The notes under the pieces were generated by a model, which saw only the letters and a list, made by a program, of their open reading frames with translations, ran no database searches and had not been told where the DNA came from. 64,000 nt of DNA from Gemmiger sp. An50 (lineage in GTDB: Bacteria > Bacillota > Clostridia > Oscillospirales > Ruminococcaceae). Made by a program: the position numbers and the translations under genes. Location: contig NZ_NFID01000013.1 in NCBI RefSeq assembly GCF_002161595.1, forward strand, positions 46,213-110,212. The letters are read 5' to 3'. This document shows positions 8,292-17,373 of this stretch, piece after piece. Positions within the stretch are counted from its first letter, which is position 1. Each line of letters begins with the position of its first letter.

Positions 8292-9179
8292 TTGGAGAAA
8301 ACACTGCTGCAAAGCCTGTCGCCGCGGTTTGTTGGCTGGCACGATTCCGGCGCAGTGCTGCACACCGACAGCCGCCAAAGCTACGGACGGCGGGTGGTGG
8401 AGCATTATGAGATCGAATATATTGTCTTTTCCCGCAGCGGCTGTATCGTCACAAACGGCATCCCGGTGCAGACCATTCCCCAGTTGGTGTTCCTGCGCAG
8501 CCCCGGCATGGAGGTGGAGGGGATCGGGGTGTATCGGTCCCTGTTTGTGGAGTTTGACCTGAACGACGGGGCGGACCGGCTCCAGGCGCTGGACCGGCTG
8601 ACGCCGGTGCTGTTCAATGGGGAGGAGCTGGACCTGGACGAAGCCTTTTTCCTGGGGCTGGCACTGCCCGCCCAGCCGGAGCTGTGGCAGCTGCTGGACT
8701 GGAAGGCGAAGCTGCTGCGCCTGCTGGCGGTGCTGCTCCGGCAGGGCGGGGCCAGCCCGGAGACAGCGGGGCAGGAGGGCAGCGCGGCGGTGCGCCGGGC
8801 GCTGCGCCACATCCGCCGCCACTATGCGGAACCCATCACGCTGGAGCAGCTGGCGGGGGCCGCGGGTTACAGCAGCTGCTATTTCTGCAAGCTGTTTAAA
8901 AAGGTCACCCAGCTCACGCCGCTGCAATATCTGGTACGTTACCGGCTGGAACAGGCCAAAAGGCGGATGCTGGATTCAGACGAGCCGCTGGAGGCGGTAA
9001 TGCTGGAGGCAGGCTTTCACAATTACGGCTATTTCTGGCGGGCCTTCCGGGAGGTTTACGGGCTTTCCCCGCAGGCATTCCGGCGGCAGGCGCGGCAAAG
9101 CCCCGGGCAGCTGACCGAGCCGGGGCGGGGAATTGCGGAGAGCGGCTCCGGTTGTGCCGGTCCGTGGGATTTGGTATAA
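8292..9179 (+). CDS. AraC-family transcriptional regulator
   Basis: A 295-residue regulator with an N-terminal cupin-like sensory region (about 1-160) and a C-terminal pair of helix-turn-helix motifs (about 175-275): ITLEQLAGAAGYSSCYFCKLF and the second helix pair with AGFHNYGYFWRAFRE. Divergence from the beta-xylosidase gene makes it the likely xylo-oligosaccharide-responsive activator of that gene (inference). The frame opens at TTG 8292, with AAGGGA about 11 bases upstream; no in-frame ATG is better placed. The stop codon is embedded in the -10 box of the next gene's promoter. Confidence 0.85.
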   Translation: MEKTLLQSLSPRFVGWHDSGAVLHTDSRQSYGRRVVEHYEIEYIVFSRSGCIVTNGIPVQTIPQLVFLRSPGMEVEGIGVYRSLFVEFDLNDGADRLQALDRLTPVLFNGEELDLDEAFFLGLALPAQPELWQLLDWKAKLLRLLAVLLRQGGASPETAGQEGSAAVRRALRHIRRHYAEPITLEQLAGAAGYSSCYFCKLFKKVTQLTPLQYLVRYRLEQAKRRMLDSDEPLEAVMLEAGFHNYGYFWRAFREVYGLSPQAFRRQARQSPGQLTEPGRGIAESGSGCAGPWDLV

Positions 9180-9180
9180 T
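9152..9180 (+). promoter_or_regulatory. Promoter of the GGDEF gene, inside the araC-like 3' end
   Basis: TTGTGC (9152-9157), 17-base spacer, perfect TATAAT (9175-9180). The -10 box includes the TAA stop of the upstream regulator gene, so the GGDEF gene has its own start point while lying in tandem. Confidence 0.7.
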
Positions 9181-9247
9181 GAAAGGTACAAAAAAGTATA
9201 TGAAAACACGTGAACGGGCGTGGACACAGGGCAAAAGGAGAATGCGG

Positions 9248-10330
9248 ATGCACCCGGTAAACGGTCAGCAATGGAACACGGTGAATGAAAAATGGATGCG
9301 GCTCCATTGGGGGATGACCACCAGCCTTGCGCTGGCCGCAGCGCTGCTGGAGCTCATTATGGCCTTTGCGCTGAACCGGATCGAGGGCTTTGTGAACTCG
9401 GACCCCACCCGTTACATGATCAAGTATCTATTGATCCCGGTGCTGCTCAACAGCATTCTGGTGCTGGCAGGTATGCTGGCGGCGAACAGCCGGCTGAAGG
9501 GACAGATACGGCAGCTGCTCGTCTCGCTGTGTATGGCGGGGGTGTGCCTGGTGCTGTACGGGGTGCACAGCCTGTTCCCGGCGCTGATCCTGCTGCCGGT
9601 GGTGGCCATCATGCTCACCATCTCCTATGGCGATTACCGGCTTACCTCCATCACGGCGGCGGTGTGCCTGCTGGGCGTGCCGGTGGTGGACCTGGTGGTG
9701 GTGTGGGATTCCACCCAGCGTCACCGGCTGGAAAACATCGAAAACCGCATCAACTGGCTGCTTGGGCTGGTGCTGCTGCTGGGCTGCTATCTGCTGAGCC
9801 TTGCCTCCATTTATTATGAGCGGGAACGCATCCGTGAGGCGGCCCGGCGGGAGTGCGAGCTGCGGCGGGACAGCCTGACCGGTCTGCTGAACCGGACGGC
9901 GCTGGACGACCGGCTGGGCCAGCTGTGTGCCGGCGGGCAGGGCGTTGTGGTGATGATGGATCTGGACGGCTTCAAGCAGCTGAACGATACGTTGGGCCAT
10001 CTGCAGGGCGACGCCTGCCTGCAGATGGTTGCGGGCATCCTGCGCAGCTATGCGGGGGAGAACACGGCTTTCCGTTATGGGGGCGACGAATTCTGCATGG
10101 TGTTCCATGCGCCAGAGCCGGGCCAGATCCTGCGCACCTGCGAGCGGATTCGCAAAAGCCTGGAGGGCATCCATCTGTTCTCGCCCTGCCAGGTGGGAGC
10201 CAGCTTCGGCATGGCGGAGTGCCGGCCGGGCATGAGCCCGGAGCAGCTGCTCAAAAACGCCGACAGCGCCCTCTACCAGGCCAAGGAGGAGCGGGGCTGC
10301 ATCCGCCGGTGGGAGCAAATGGCGACTTGA
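9248..10330 (+). CDS. Membrane-anchored diguanylate cyclase (GGDEF)
   Basis: A 360-residue protein with about five to six membrane helices in residues 20-190, a short linker, and a C-terminal GGDEF domain (about 205-355). The catalytic signature RYGGDEF is intact (about residues 276-282), with DLDGFKQLNDTLGH for metal and nucleotide binding, so it should make cyclic di-GMP from two GTP. The RxxD inhibitory I-site expected just before the signature is absent (AGEN in its place), so product inhibition may be missing. No EAL or HD-GYP domain is present. ATG 9248 is chosen because AAAAGGAG ends eight bases upstream; the earlier Met at 9242 is too close. It ends at a bidirectional terminator. Confidence 0.88.
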   Translation: MHPVNGQQWNTVNEKWMRLHWGMTTSLALAAALLELIMAFALNRIEGFVNSDPTRYMIKYLLIPVLLNSILVLAGMLAANSRLKGQIRQLLVSLCMAGVCLVLYGVHSLFPALILLPVVAIMLTISYGDYRLTSITAAVCLLGVPVVDLVVVWDSTQRHRLENIENRINWLLGLVLLLGCYLLSLASIYYERERIREAARRECELRRDSLTGLLNRTALDDRLGQLCAGGQGVVVMMDLDGFKQLNDTLGHLQGDACLQMVAGILRSYAGENTAFRYGGDEFCMVFHAPEPGQILRTCERIRKSLEGIHLFSPCQVGASFGMAECRPGMSPEQLLKNADSALYQAKEERGCIRRWEQMAT

Positions 10331-10337
10331 AAAAAGA

Positions 10338-10371
10338 GCGCCGCAGAGAGCAAATGTGCTCTCTGCGGCGC
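10338..10371. terminator. Bidirectional intrinsic terminator
   Basis: Stem GCGCCGCAGAGAGCA with its complement around a four-base loop. A-rich upstream and T-rich downstream flanks allow it to end both the GGDEF gene and the convergent serine acetyltransferase gene. Confidence 0.88.
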
Positions 10372-10390
10372 TTTCGTTTGTATAAGAAAA

Positions 10391-11302
<912 letters not shown>

Positions 11303-11357
11303 AAAAGGCTCCTTTCGCCGGTGATCCGGCCCCTTCGAACAACGGTAGAATAGTTTA

Positions 11358-11386
11358 ATCATACCTGTTTGGGCGGGATGCGTCAA
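11358..11386 (-). promoter_or_regulatory. Promoter of cysE
   Basis: Minus-strand TTGACG (plus 11381-11386), 17-base spacer, TATGAT (plus 11358-11363). It lies between the htrA terminator and the cysE start, giving a leader of about 50 bases. Confidence 0.75.
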
Positions 11387-11400
11387 TGCAAAGCGGGGAA

Positions 11401-11443
11401 AAAGAGCCAGGGGCCGCACTTCCATGCGGCCCCTGGCTCTTTT
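11401..11443 (-). terminator. Terminator of htrA
   Basis: Eighteen-base stem (AAAGAGCCAGGGGCCGCA and complement) followed on the minus strand by CTTTTTCC. It separates htrA from cysE, which then starts from its own promoter. Confidence 0.88.
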
Positions 11444-11497
11444 GAAAACAGAAAAAGGAAACGATATGAAAAAATCGGAATCGGTATAGGGAAGGGA

Positions 11498-12820
11498 TTA
11501 GGCCTGGGTCTTTTCGCCCAGTACCACGTTCAGGGTGATCAGCTCGCCGCTCCGGTCCACCTGTACCTGAACGGTATCGCCCGCGGTGTAATCCTGCAGG
11601 GCGTTGGTCACATCGGTGGCGGTGGTCACGGTCTTGGTGCCCACGCTCACGATGCGGTCGCCAACCTTCATGCCGGCATTGGCAGCGCCGCTGCCCTCGC
11701 TCACGCTCTGCACGTAAGCGCCCAGCGTGGAAACGCCGTACTGCATGGCGGTCTGCGCATCGGTGATGCTCACCACGGTGATGCCCAGAGCGGGACGGCC
11801 GGTCACGTAGCCATTTTCGATCAGATCCTGGGTCACGGCCTTGGCGGTGTTGATGGGAATGGCGAAGCCCAGACCCTCGGCGTTTTCATCGGCGTTCTTC
11901 GCGTTCACGATGCCGATCAGTTCGCCCTTGGAGTTGAACAGGCCGCCGCCGGAGTTGCCCGGGCTGATAGCGGCGCTGGTCTGGATCAGGTTCATGGTGT
12001 TGCCTTCCACGGTCACGCTGCGGTTCAGTGCGCTGATGATGCCGTCGGTGGAGGTCACGCCCAGGTTGCTGGGGTTGCCCACCGCGATGGCGGTCTCACC
12101 GATGGCAATGGTGTCGGAGTCGCCCAGGACCGCAGGAGTCAGACCGGTGGCGTCGATCTTGATGACCGCGATGTCGCTCTGGGAGTCAGAGCCGACCAGG
12201 GTCGCGTTGTAGGTGGTGCCGTCGTTCAGCTTCACGGTGATCTGCTGCGCGCCCTCCACCACGTGGGCGTTGGTGATGATGTAGCCGTCAGCGGTGAAGA
12301 TCACGCCGCTGCCCGCGCCGCTCACCACCTGCTGGCCGCCCCAGAAGCCGTAGCTGGTGGTGACCATCTGCTCGGTGGTGATCTCCACCACGCTGGGGGT
12401 GATGGCGTTGATCACGCCAACCAGGCCATCGGCAGAGGAGGCGTCGGTGCTGGTGGCGGTGCCGGAGGGATTGGCGCTCTGGTATACGATGCGGGCGCTG
12501 CTGGTCTTATCGGCCAGGTAGAAGCCCGCGTAGCCGCCGCCGAAGCTTACGCCTGCCACAAGAACCAGGGCCAGTGCGCCCGCGCCGATCTTTTTCAGGC
12601 GGGGATGGCTCTTCTTCATGCGGGGAGGCTGGGGTTCGCCGCCCATGGGGGCGGAGGGGCCATTTTCCGGCATCGGGGAGCCGGAGGCGGTGTAGTCGGC
12701 GCCGGCGCCCATGGAGGGTTCGCCGCTGGGGCCGATGGGGGTGTAGGAAGCGGGGGTGGGATTGTTGCCGCCGCTGTTCGGGTAGGTGCCGGAATAATCA
12801 TATTCCCATTTGTTTTCCAT
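11498..12820 (-). CDS. htrA: HtrA/DegP-like serine protease (S1C) with PDZ domain
   Basis: A membrane-anchored quality-control protease of 440 residues. Order: Pro/Gly/Ser-rich cytoplasmic N-terminus (1-70), one transmembrane helix (about 76-98), trypsin-like domain, and one C-terminal PDZ domain (about 345-435). The catalytic triad is visible: His in ITNAHVV (about 184), Asp in SDIAVIK (about 214), Ser in PGNSGGG (about 288). The active domain therefore faces outward and degrades or refolds misfolded exported proteins, as in Firmicute HtrA/HtrB. AAAGGATGA precedes ATG 12820. It is a single-gene unit. Confidence 0.93.
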   Translation of the reverse strand: MENKWEYDYSGTYPNSGGNNPTPASYTPIGPSGEPSMGAGADYTASGSPMPENGPSAPMGGEPQPPRMKKSHPRLKKIGAGALALVLVAGVSFGGGYAGFYLADKTSSARIVYQSANPSGTATSTDASSADGLVGVINAITPSVVEITTEQMVTTSYGFWGGQQVVSGAGSGVIFTADGYIITNAHVVEGAQQITVKLNDGTTYNATLVGSDSQSDIAVIKIDATGLTPAVLGDSDTIAIGETAIAVGNPSNLGVTSTDGIISALNRSVTVEGNTMNLIQTSAAISPGNSGGGLFNSKGELIGIVNAKNADENAEGLGFAIPINTAKAVTQDLIENGYVTGRPALGITVVSITDAQTAMQYGVSTLGAYVQSVSEGSGAANAGMKVGDRIVSVGTKTVTTATDVTNALQDYTAGDTVQVQVDRSGELITLNVVLGEKTQA

Positions 12821-12950
12821 ACTCTATCATCCTTTCAGGTGAACAAGGAGTCCGGGGCGTTTGCTCCATTGAAACGCCGCTCTTGCGGCCCCTTGTGTAT
12901 CGTTCTGGTTATAGTTTATCCGCCCGCCGTGAAAAACATTTTATGGCCGG

Positions 12951-12979
12951 GTGAAAAAAATGTGAAATCCATGTATAAT
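12951..12979 (+). promoter_or_regulatory. Promoter of the GNAT-MnmM gene
   Basis: GTGAAA (12951-12956), 17-base spacer, perfect TATAAT (12974-12979). The predicted transcript start near 12986 lies beyond the first in-frame ATG (12984), which helps exclude that start codon. Confidence 0.6.
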
Positions 12980-13058
12980 TGGTATGGTTCCGGGCTTTGG
13001 ATCATGCCTGGAAACTCACCATATAAGCATATCATATTTGGAAAGGCAGGGCAATGGC

Positions 13059-13922
13059 GTGCGGGTGATACGCGAAGGAGAAGAATTCCTGTTATATAAG
13101 GAAAAGCTGCTTGTGGGGCGGTGCGGCTGCACCCGTCAGGGCGAGGGCTGGCAGCTGGGGCCCCTTTGGGTGGACCCGGACTGGCGCCGCCGCGGCTACG
13201 GCAGTTTTCTTTTGCGCCAGGTGCTGAAAAACACCGGCGGATACACCGGCGAGAGCCTGCATTTTCTGGAGCTTGGGGAGGATGCGGCCGAGAAAGCGCT
13301 GGCGGAAAAATTCGGCTTTTCCCGTGCCGGAAATCTTTGGCGCAGGCATCGGGTGCCGGACCCCACCGCCGTGGGCCTGACCCATGATTTTCTGCGTCAG
13401 AATCTGCTGCCCGGCGGCTTTTTTGTGGATGCCACCTGCGGCAACGGGGGCGATACCGAGTTTCTGTGCCGCCTGGCGGGCCCGCAGGGTAAGGTACTGG
13501 CGCTGGATCTACAGCAGCAGGCGGTGGACAATACCAATGCCCGGCTGGCCGCGGAGGGCCTTTCGGATATCGGCCGGGCGGTGCAGGCGGACCACGCAAA
13601 TCTGGCACAGCTGGTGGAAAAGGGCAGCGCGGACTGCGTGGTCTTCAACTTCGGCTATCTGCCCGGAGCGGACCACAGCCTGTTCACCACACCGAAAAGC
13701 AGTCTGCCCGCGGTGGAGGCGGCGCTGGCGGCGCTGCGCCCCGGCGGCATCCTGGCGGCCTGCCTGTACAGCGGAGGCCCCAACGGTGACGGGGAGAAGA
13801 ACGCCCTGCTGGAATTTTTCCGGGCACTGCCCATTCGGGAATACACCGTGCTGGTGTGTGAGTTCGCCAACTGGGCCCCCACCGCGCCGCTGCCCTGCTT
13901 TGTGCGAAAAAAGGGCTGGTGA
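13059..13922 (+). CDS. mnmM: GNAT-like domain fused to tRNA methyltransferase MnmM (YtqB-like)
   Basis: A two-domain protein of 287 aa. Residues 1-100 resemble a compact GNAT acetyltransferase (LGPLWVDPDWRRRGYGSFLLRQVL is the acetyl-CoA pocket strand-helix). Residues 110-287 match YtqB/MnmM, a SAM-dependent enzyme that methylates nm5s2U34 of certain tRNAs to mnm5s2U: HDFLRQNLLPGG, DATCGNGGDTEFL (motif I), VFNFGYLPGADHS (family signature), GGILAACLYSGG. I start it at GTG 13059 because AAAGGCAGGG precedes it and the first ATG (12984) would fall at or before the transcript start. YtqB is normally standalone (about 190 aa), so the fused N-terminal domain is unusual. Confidence 0.85.
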   Translation: MRVIREGEEFLLYKEKLLVGRCGCTRQGEGWQLGPLWVDPDWRRRGYGSFLLRQVLKNTGGYTGESLHFLELGEDAAEKALAEKFGFSRAGNLWRRHRVPDPTAVGLTHDFLRQNLLPGGFFVDATCGNGGDTEFLCRLAGPQGKVLALDLQQQAVDNTNARLAAEGLSDIGRAVQADHANLAQLVEKGSADCVVFNFGYLPGADHSLFTTPKSSLPAVEAALAALRPGGILAACLYSGGPNGDGEKNALLEFFRALPIREYTVLVCEFANWAPTAPLPCFVRKKGW

Positions 13923-13939
13923 CACCTGTTTACGGAATC

Positions 13940-13974
13940 AAAAAGGAGCCTTCCCGGCGGGAAGGCTCCTTTTT
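13940..13974. terminator. Bidirectional intrinsic terminator
   Basis: Stem AAAAAGGAGCCTTCCC around a three-base loop, with T-run on both strands. It lies between the convergent mnmM-type gene and the GH3 gene. Confidence 0.9.
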
Positions 13975-14023
13975 CATTGAGACGGGGAAACGGGTTTCTC
14001 AATGCAGTTGTGCGAAAAAAGGG

Positions 14024-17000
14024 TTATGCGTTTGTCTGGGCACCCTTCTTTTCCTTCTTCCAGCGGCGGACGATGGCCACCACGCCCCAGGCGATCAGGC
14101 CAGCGGCAATGATGCCTTCACCGATCAGGATGAAGTAGTAGTTGGCAAAGGGCAGCTCGCCCACTGTGGTGCCGTGCACAATGCCGTTCATGGCGTTGGA
14201 GTTCACGGTGGTGTACAGGATGTGCTTGAGCGCCTGACGGGCAAAGTAGCGGGAAGCGGGATTGGTGATATCCAGCGGAGCATCCACCTCGTAGCCGGTG
14301 AGCTTCAGGTCGCCGCCGGCGCGGATGCACTGCTCGGTATCCATCACGCCGCCGTTGTCGTAGTCGGTGATTACAGTGCCGTCAAAGCCCCACTCGTTGC
14401 GCAGAACGCCGGTGAGCAGATTGTAGTCGCCGCCGGACCAGGTGCAGCCCACCCGGTTGAAGGCGGACATCACGGTCATTACCGCCGGGATTTCGGCAGT
14501 GGTCTGGGTAAAGCTGTCGGTGGACTCGTCGTACTGCTGTACCATGATCTCGGTGGTGGGCCGCTCTTCGATGCAGGTCTGGAAGGGCTTGAGGTAGATC
14601 TCGCGGATGGCCTGCTCGTTGGAGAAGGTGGCCACATGGCTGCGATGATCCTCCTGGTCGTTCAGTGCGAAGTGCTTGATGTAGGCGTATACGCCCTTTT
14701 CCGCACAGGCGCTGGCGGCCTGCAGGGCCAGCTCGCCGGACATGAAGCCGTCTTCGGAGTAGTACTCGAAGTTACGGCCGGCGAAGGGGGTGCGGTGGAT
14801 GTTCATGGCGGGTGCGTACCAGCCGCTGATCAGGCCGATGTAGGTGTGGGTGCCCCAGTTGCCGTCGGCGGCCAGAGCGTCCTCGCCCACATAGTAGCCG
14901 TGCAGGTAGGAGTTGTTGCGATCCCAGCTGGCGGCCAGGTTGGTGGCGCAGGGATAGGTGATGGAATAGGGCTCGTGGGTGATGCCGCCCTCGTTCAGGC
15001 CGGAAGGGCCGTCGTAGTCAATGGCACGGGGCTTGCCCACGTTGGAAGAGGCCAGAGTCTGGTAGCCGCCGTTGCGCACGATGGTCTCCAGCTCGGTGGC
15101 GTCCATCTGGTCGATCAGGGCATCCCAACCGCCCTCGGCCTCCACTTCGTCGAAGTCGCGGCCGCGGAAGTCGATCAGCTCCAGATCGCCGTCATTGCCG
15201 TAGGTGCCGTCCAGTGCGGCGGCCTCTTCCTCGGTCATGGGGTTCAGGGACGCCTCGGCGCCCTTGGCCTGGATGGCAGCTTTGATCTCGTCGGAGACCT
15301 CCACCTCCCAGGTGTAGCCGTTCTTTTCGCTGAACTCGCTCTTGCGCTGGCTGTCCTGAGTGCCGTGGGTGGTGGGGAAGGTGCCTACCCAGTCCTGACG
15401 GGACAGGTACTGGTCGCGGGGGGTCAGCTCATCGTAGCTGGCATGGTCGAACTGGTTGGTGATCTCGGCACCGGCGGCAGAGGTGGCATAGGTCACGTTG
15501 TCCACGCCGCCGTTGTCGGTGTAGTCGTAGGTCCAGCAGCCCACAAAGCTTGCGTCGGGGGTGCCGAACAGGCCGTCGCTCTCCACGCCCGCATAGGCCA
15601 GGAAGTTGTTGTTGGCTGCATGGGCGTTGGAGGCGGCAGTCAGCAGGTAGTCGCCGGCCTCCAGAATGTAGGTCTTGGACTGCACGTCGTCGTAGGAAAT
15701 GAAGTCCTTTTTGTTCACCGTGATGGTAACAGTCTCGGACTGGCCGGGAGCCAGCTCGCCGGTCTTCTCAAAGCCTACCAGAGAGGAGGAAGCCTTCTCA
15801 ATGTGGTTGGTTTTGTCATATTCGGTGTAGGGGCTGTTCAGATACAGCTGCACCACATCGCGGCCTGCCACCGAACCGGTGTTGGTCACGGTCACGTTCA
15901 CCTGAATGTCGCCGTTGGCGTCCATCTCGCTCATGGTGAAGTCGGACCACTGGAAGGTGGTGTAGGACAGACCGTAGCCGAAGGGATACTGTACGGTGGT
16001 GGCGTAGTCATAGTCACCCGCGTTGCCCTGGTCCAGGGTTTTGTCGAAGTAGCGGGTCTCGTAGTACTTGTAGCCCACGTAGATGCCTTCGTCGTAGAAC
16101 ACGGCGGCCTCCACGTCGCTGCCGTTATTGACCATCATCATGTCGCCCATGTTCTGCATGGCGGGGGAGGAGAACAGGTCGTAGGCGAAGGTATCCACCA
16201 GATGGCCGGAGGGGTTCACGCTGCCGCTCAGCACGTCCGCAATGGAGCGGCAGGTGTCGCCGCCTGCGCCGGGGGCCCACAGCACCGCGGAGATGTTGGG
16301 GTAATCCTTCACCCAGCCCAACTCAAAGGCGTTGTTGGTGTTGACCACCAGAATTACGTTGTCGAAGTTGTCGTTCAGGTACTGGATCACGCCCAGCTCC
16401 ACGCTGTCCAGCTCCAGATAGTGCTTGTCTTTATCCTCTTCAATGTCGGTCCAGTCGCCCATGTAGCGGCCCAGGTCGCGGCCCTCGCCGCCGGTGCGGG
16501 CGATGAAGAAGACGGGGATGGTGCCTTCGGCCTCCTGCTTGGCGGCGTCGGGAATGGCGGAGATGGGAGCCTCGTTGATGGACCAGTCCTCAGCACCGCC
16601 GTACATGATGGCGCCGCCGCCGCGGGTGTAGGTGCTGTGGTTATCGGTGTAGAACTTCCACAGGGACTCGTTCACCTCAAAGCCCTGCTCCAGCAGAGCG
16701 GTGCGCATGTCGCTGGAGATGGTGCTCACGCCGGAGCCGGTGCCACCGGCCAGCAGATCCACCGAGGAGGCGGAGAACAGGCTCAGCTTGGAACCGGCGG
16801 CCACGGGCAGGCCCTTGCCGTTCTCGGTGTTGTTGTAGAGCAGTACAAAGCCTTCCGCACCGGCTTTGCGGGTGAATTCCTGCTCTGCGGCCTGCAGGGC
16901 TTCAGAGTCAGTGATGTCGCGGGTGTAGTAGGCGGCATCCACGCCGTCCACAGCGCTGCTGCTGGAGAAATCCGTCTCGCCGAAAATGTCGCGCAGCACC

Positions 17001-17125
17001 AGATCATACATCGAGGTGGTGATGACGGAAAGCGCGATCGAGAACGCCAGCAGAATGGCCAGCAGCGGCGTGAGGATCGCGGTGAGCGCTTTCGCGCTCA
17101 GTTTTTTCTTCTTGTCCTTTGCCAT
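14024..17125 (-). CDS. GH3 beta-glucosidase-type enzyme, domain-permuted, membrane helices at both ends
   Basis: A 1033-residue family GH3 hydrolase. The order is unusual: N-terminal transmembrane helix (about 18-40), then the alpha/beta GH3_C-type domain (EGFVLLYNN about 80 onward, YPFGYGLSY near 375), a fibronectin-III-like region (VAGRDVVQLYL), then the catalytic TIM barrel at the C-terminus with KHFALNDQE, EYYSEDGFMSGELA and the probable nucleophile Asp in GFDGTVITDYD. It ends with a second transmembrane helix and a Lys/Arg-rich tail. The standard GH3 order is barrel first; permuted forms are known in ruminal Clostridia. The enzyme should be displayed outside the cell as a loop held at both ends. 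AAGGAGG precedes ATG 17125. Activity could be beta-glucosidase or a related exo-glycosidase. Confidence 0.88.
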   Translation of the reverse strand: MAKDKKKKLSAKALTAILTPLLAILLAFSIALSVITTSMYDLVLRDIFGETDFSSSSAVDGVDAAYYTRDITDSEALQAAEQEFTRKAGAEGFVLLYNNTENGKGLPVAAGSKLSLFSASSVDLLAGGTGSGVSTISSDMRTALLEQGFEVNESLWKFYTDNHSTYTRGGGAIMYGGAEDWSINEAPISAIPDAAKQEAEGTIPVFFIARTGGEGRDLGRYMGDWTDIEEDKDKHYLELDSVELGVIQYLNDNFDNVILVVNTNNAFELGWVKDYPNISAVLWAPGAGGDTCRSIADVLSGSVNPSGHLVDTFAYDLFSSPAMQNMGDMMMVNNGSDVEAAVFYDEGIYVGYKYYETRYFDKTLDQGNAGDYDYATTVQYPFGYGLSYTTFQWSDFTMSEMDANGDIQVNVTVTNTGSVAGRDVVQLYLNSPYTEYDKTNHIEKASSSLVGFEKTGELAPGQSETVTITVNKKDFISYDDVQSKTYILEAGDYLLTAASNAHAANNNFLAYAGVESDGLFGTPDASFVGCWTYDYTDNGGVDNVTYATSAAGAEITNQFDHASYDELTPRDQYLSRQDWVGTFPTTHGTQDSQRKSEFSEKNGYTWEVEVSDEIKAAIQAKGAEASLNPMTEEEAAALDGTYGNDGDLELIDFRGRDFDEVEAEGGWDALIDQMDATELETIVRNGGYQTLASSNVGKPRAIDYDGPSGLNEGGITHEPYSITYPCATNLAASWDRNNSYLHGYYVGEDALAADGNWGTHTYIGLISGWYAPAMNIHRTPFAGRNFEYYSEDGFMSGELALQAASACAEKGVYAYIKHFALNDQEDHRSHVATFSNEQAIREIYLKPFQTCIEERPTTEIMVQQYDESTDSFTQTTAEIPAVMTVMSAFNRVGCTWSGGDYNLLTGVLRNEWGFDGTVITDYDNGGVMDTEQCIRAGGDLKLTGYEVDAPLDITNPASRYFARQALKHILYTTVNSNAMNGIVHGTTVGELPFANYYFILIGEGIIAAGLIAWGVVAIVRRWKKEKKGAQTNA

Positions 17126-17280
17126 GAAAATCCTCCTTACAAGTGTCTGATTTGCAGCCGCGCTGGGCAAAAAGCGCGCCTGCTCTCCTTGCTTCTCTCT
17201 CCGGAAAACCGGCCCCGTGCCAGGGAAAAAGGCCGGAGAAAACGAAAGGAGAAACCGCCGGGGCCGGTTCTTCGGCCCAA

Positions 17281-17309
17281 ACTATAACAAAAGGGAACAC
17301 CCCTGGCAA
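17281..17309 (-). promoter_or_regulatory. Promoter of the GH3 gene, overlapping the upstream terminator
   Basis: Minus-strand TTGCCA (plus 17304-17309), 17-base spacer, TATAGT (plus 17281-17286). The -35 box covers the loop and one arm edge of the terminator hairpin that ends the two-component operon. Confidence 0.65.
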
Positions 17310-17320
17310 TGGGTGTTCCC
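17293..17320 (-). terminator. Terminator of the LytTR/GHKL operon
   Basis: Stem GGGAACACCC with GGGTGTTCCC around an eight-base loop; on the minus strand it is followed by TTTTGTT. It closes the response regulator-kinase operon just before the GH3 promoter. Confidence 0.75.
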
Positions 17321-17373
17321 TAAACTGCATCTTTTTTTCGTGTATTGCACATTTGGCTGTTTGAAAGCGGGGC

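Noticed and set aside
11369..13099. 576-residue plus-strand frame
   Set aside because: Antisense of htrA; only its end runs into the region upstream of the GNAT-MnmM gene, where the true frame is a different one.
13919..17287. 1122-residue open frame on the plus strand
   Set aside because: It is antisense to the GH3 gene; composition (Gly/Val/His/Ala-rich) is that of a complement frame in GC-rich DNA and no domain is recognisable.
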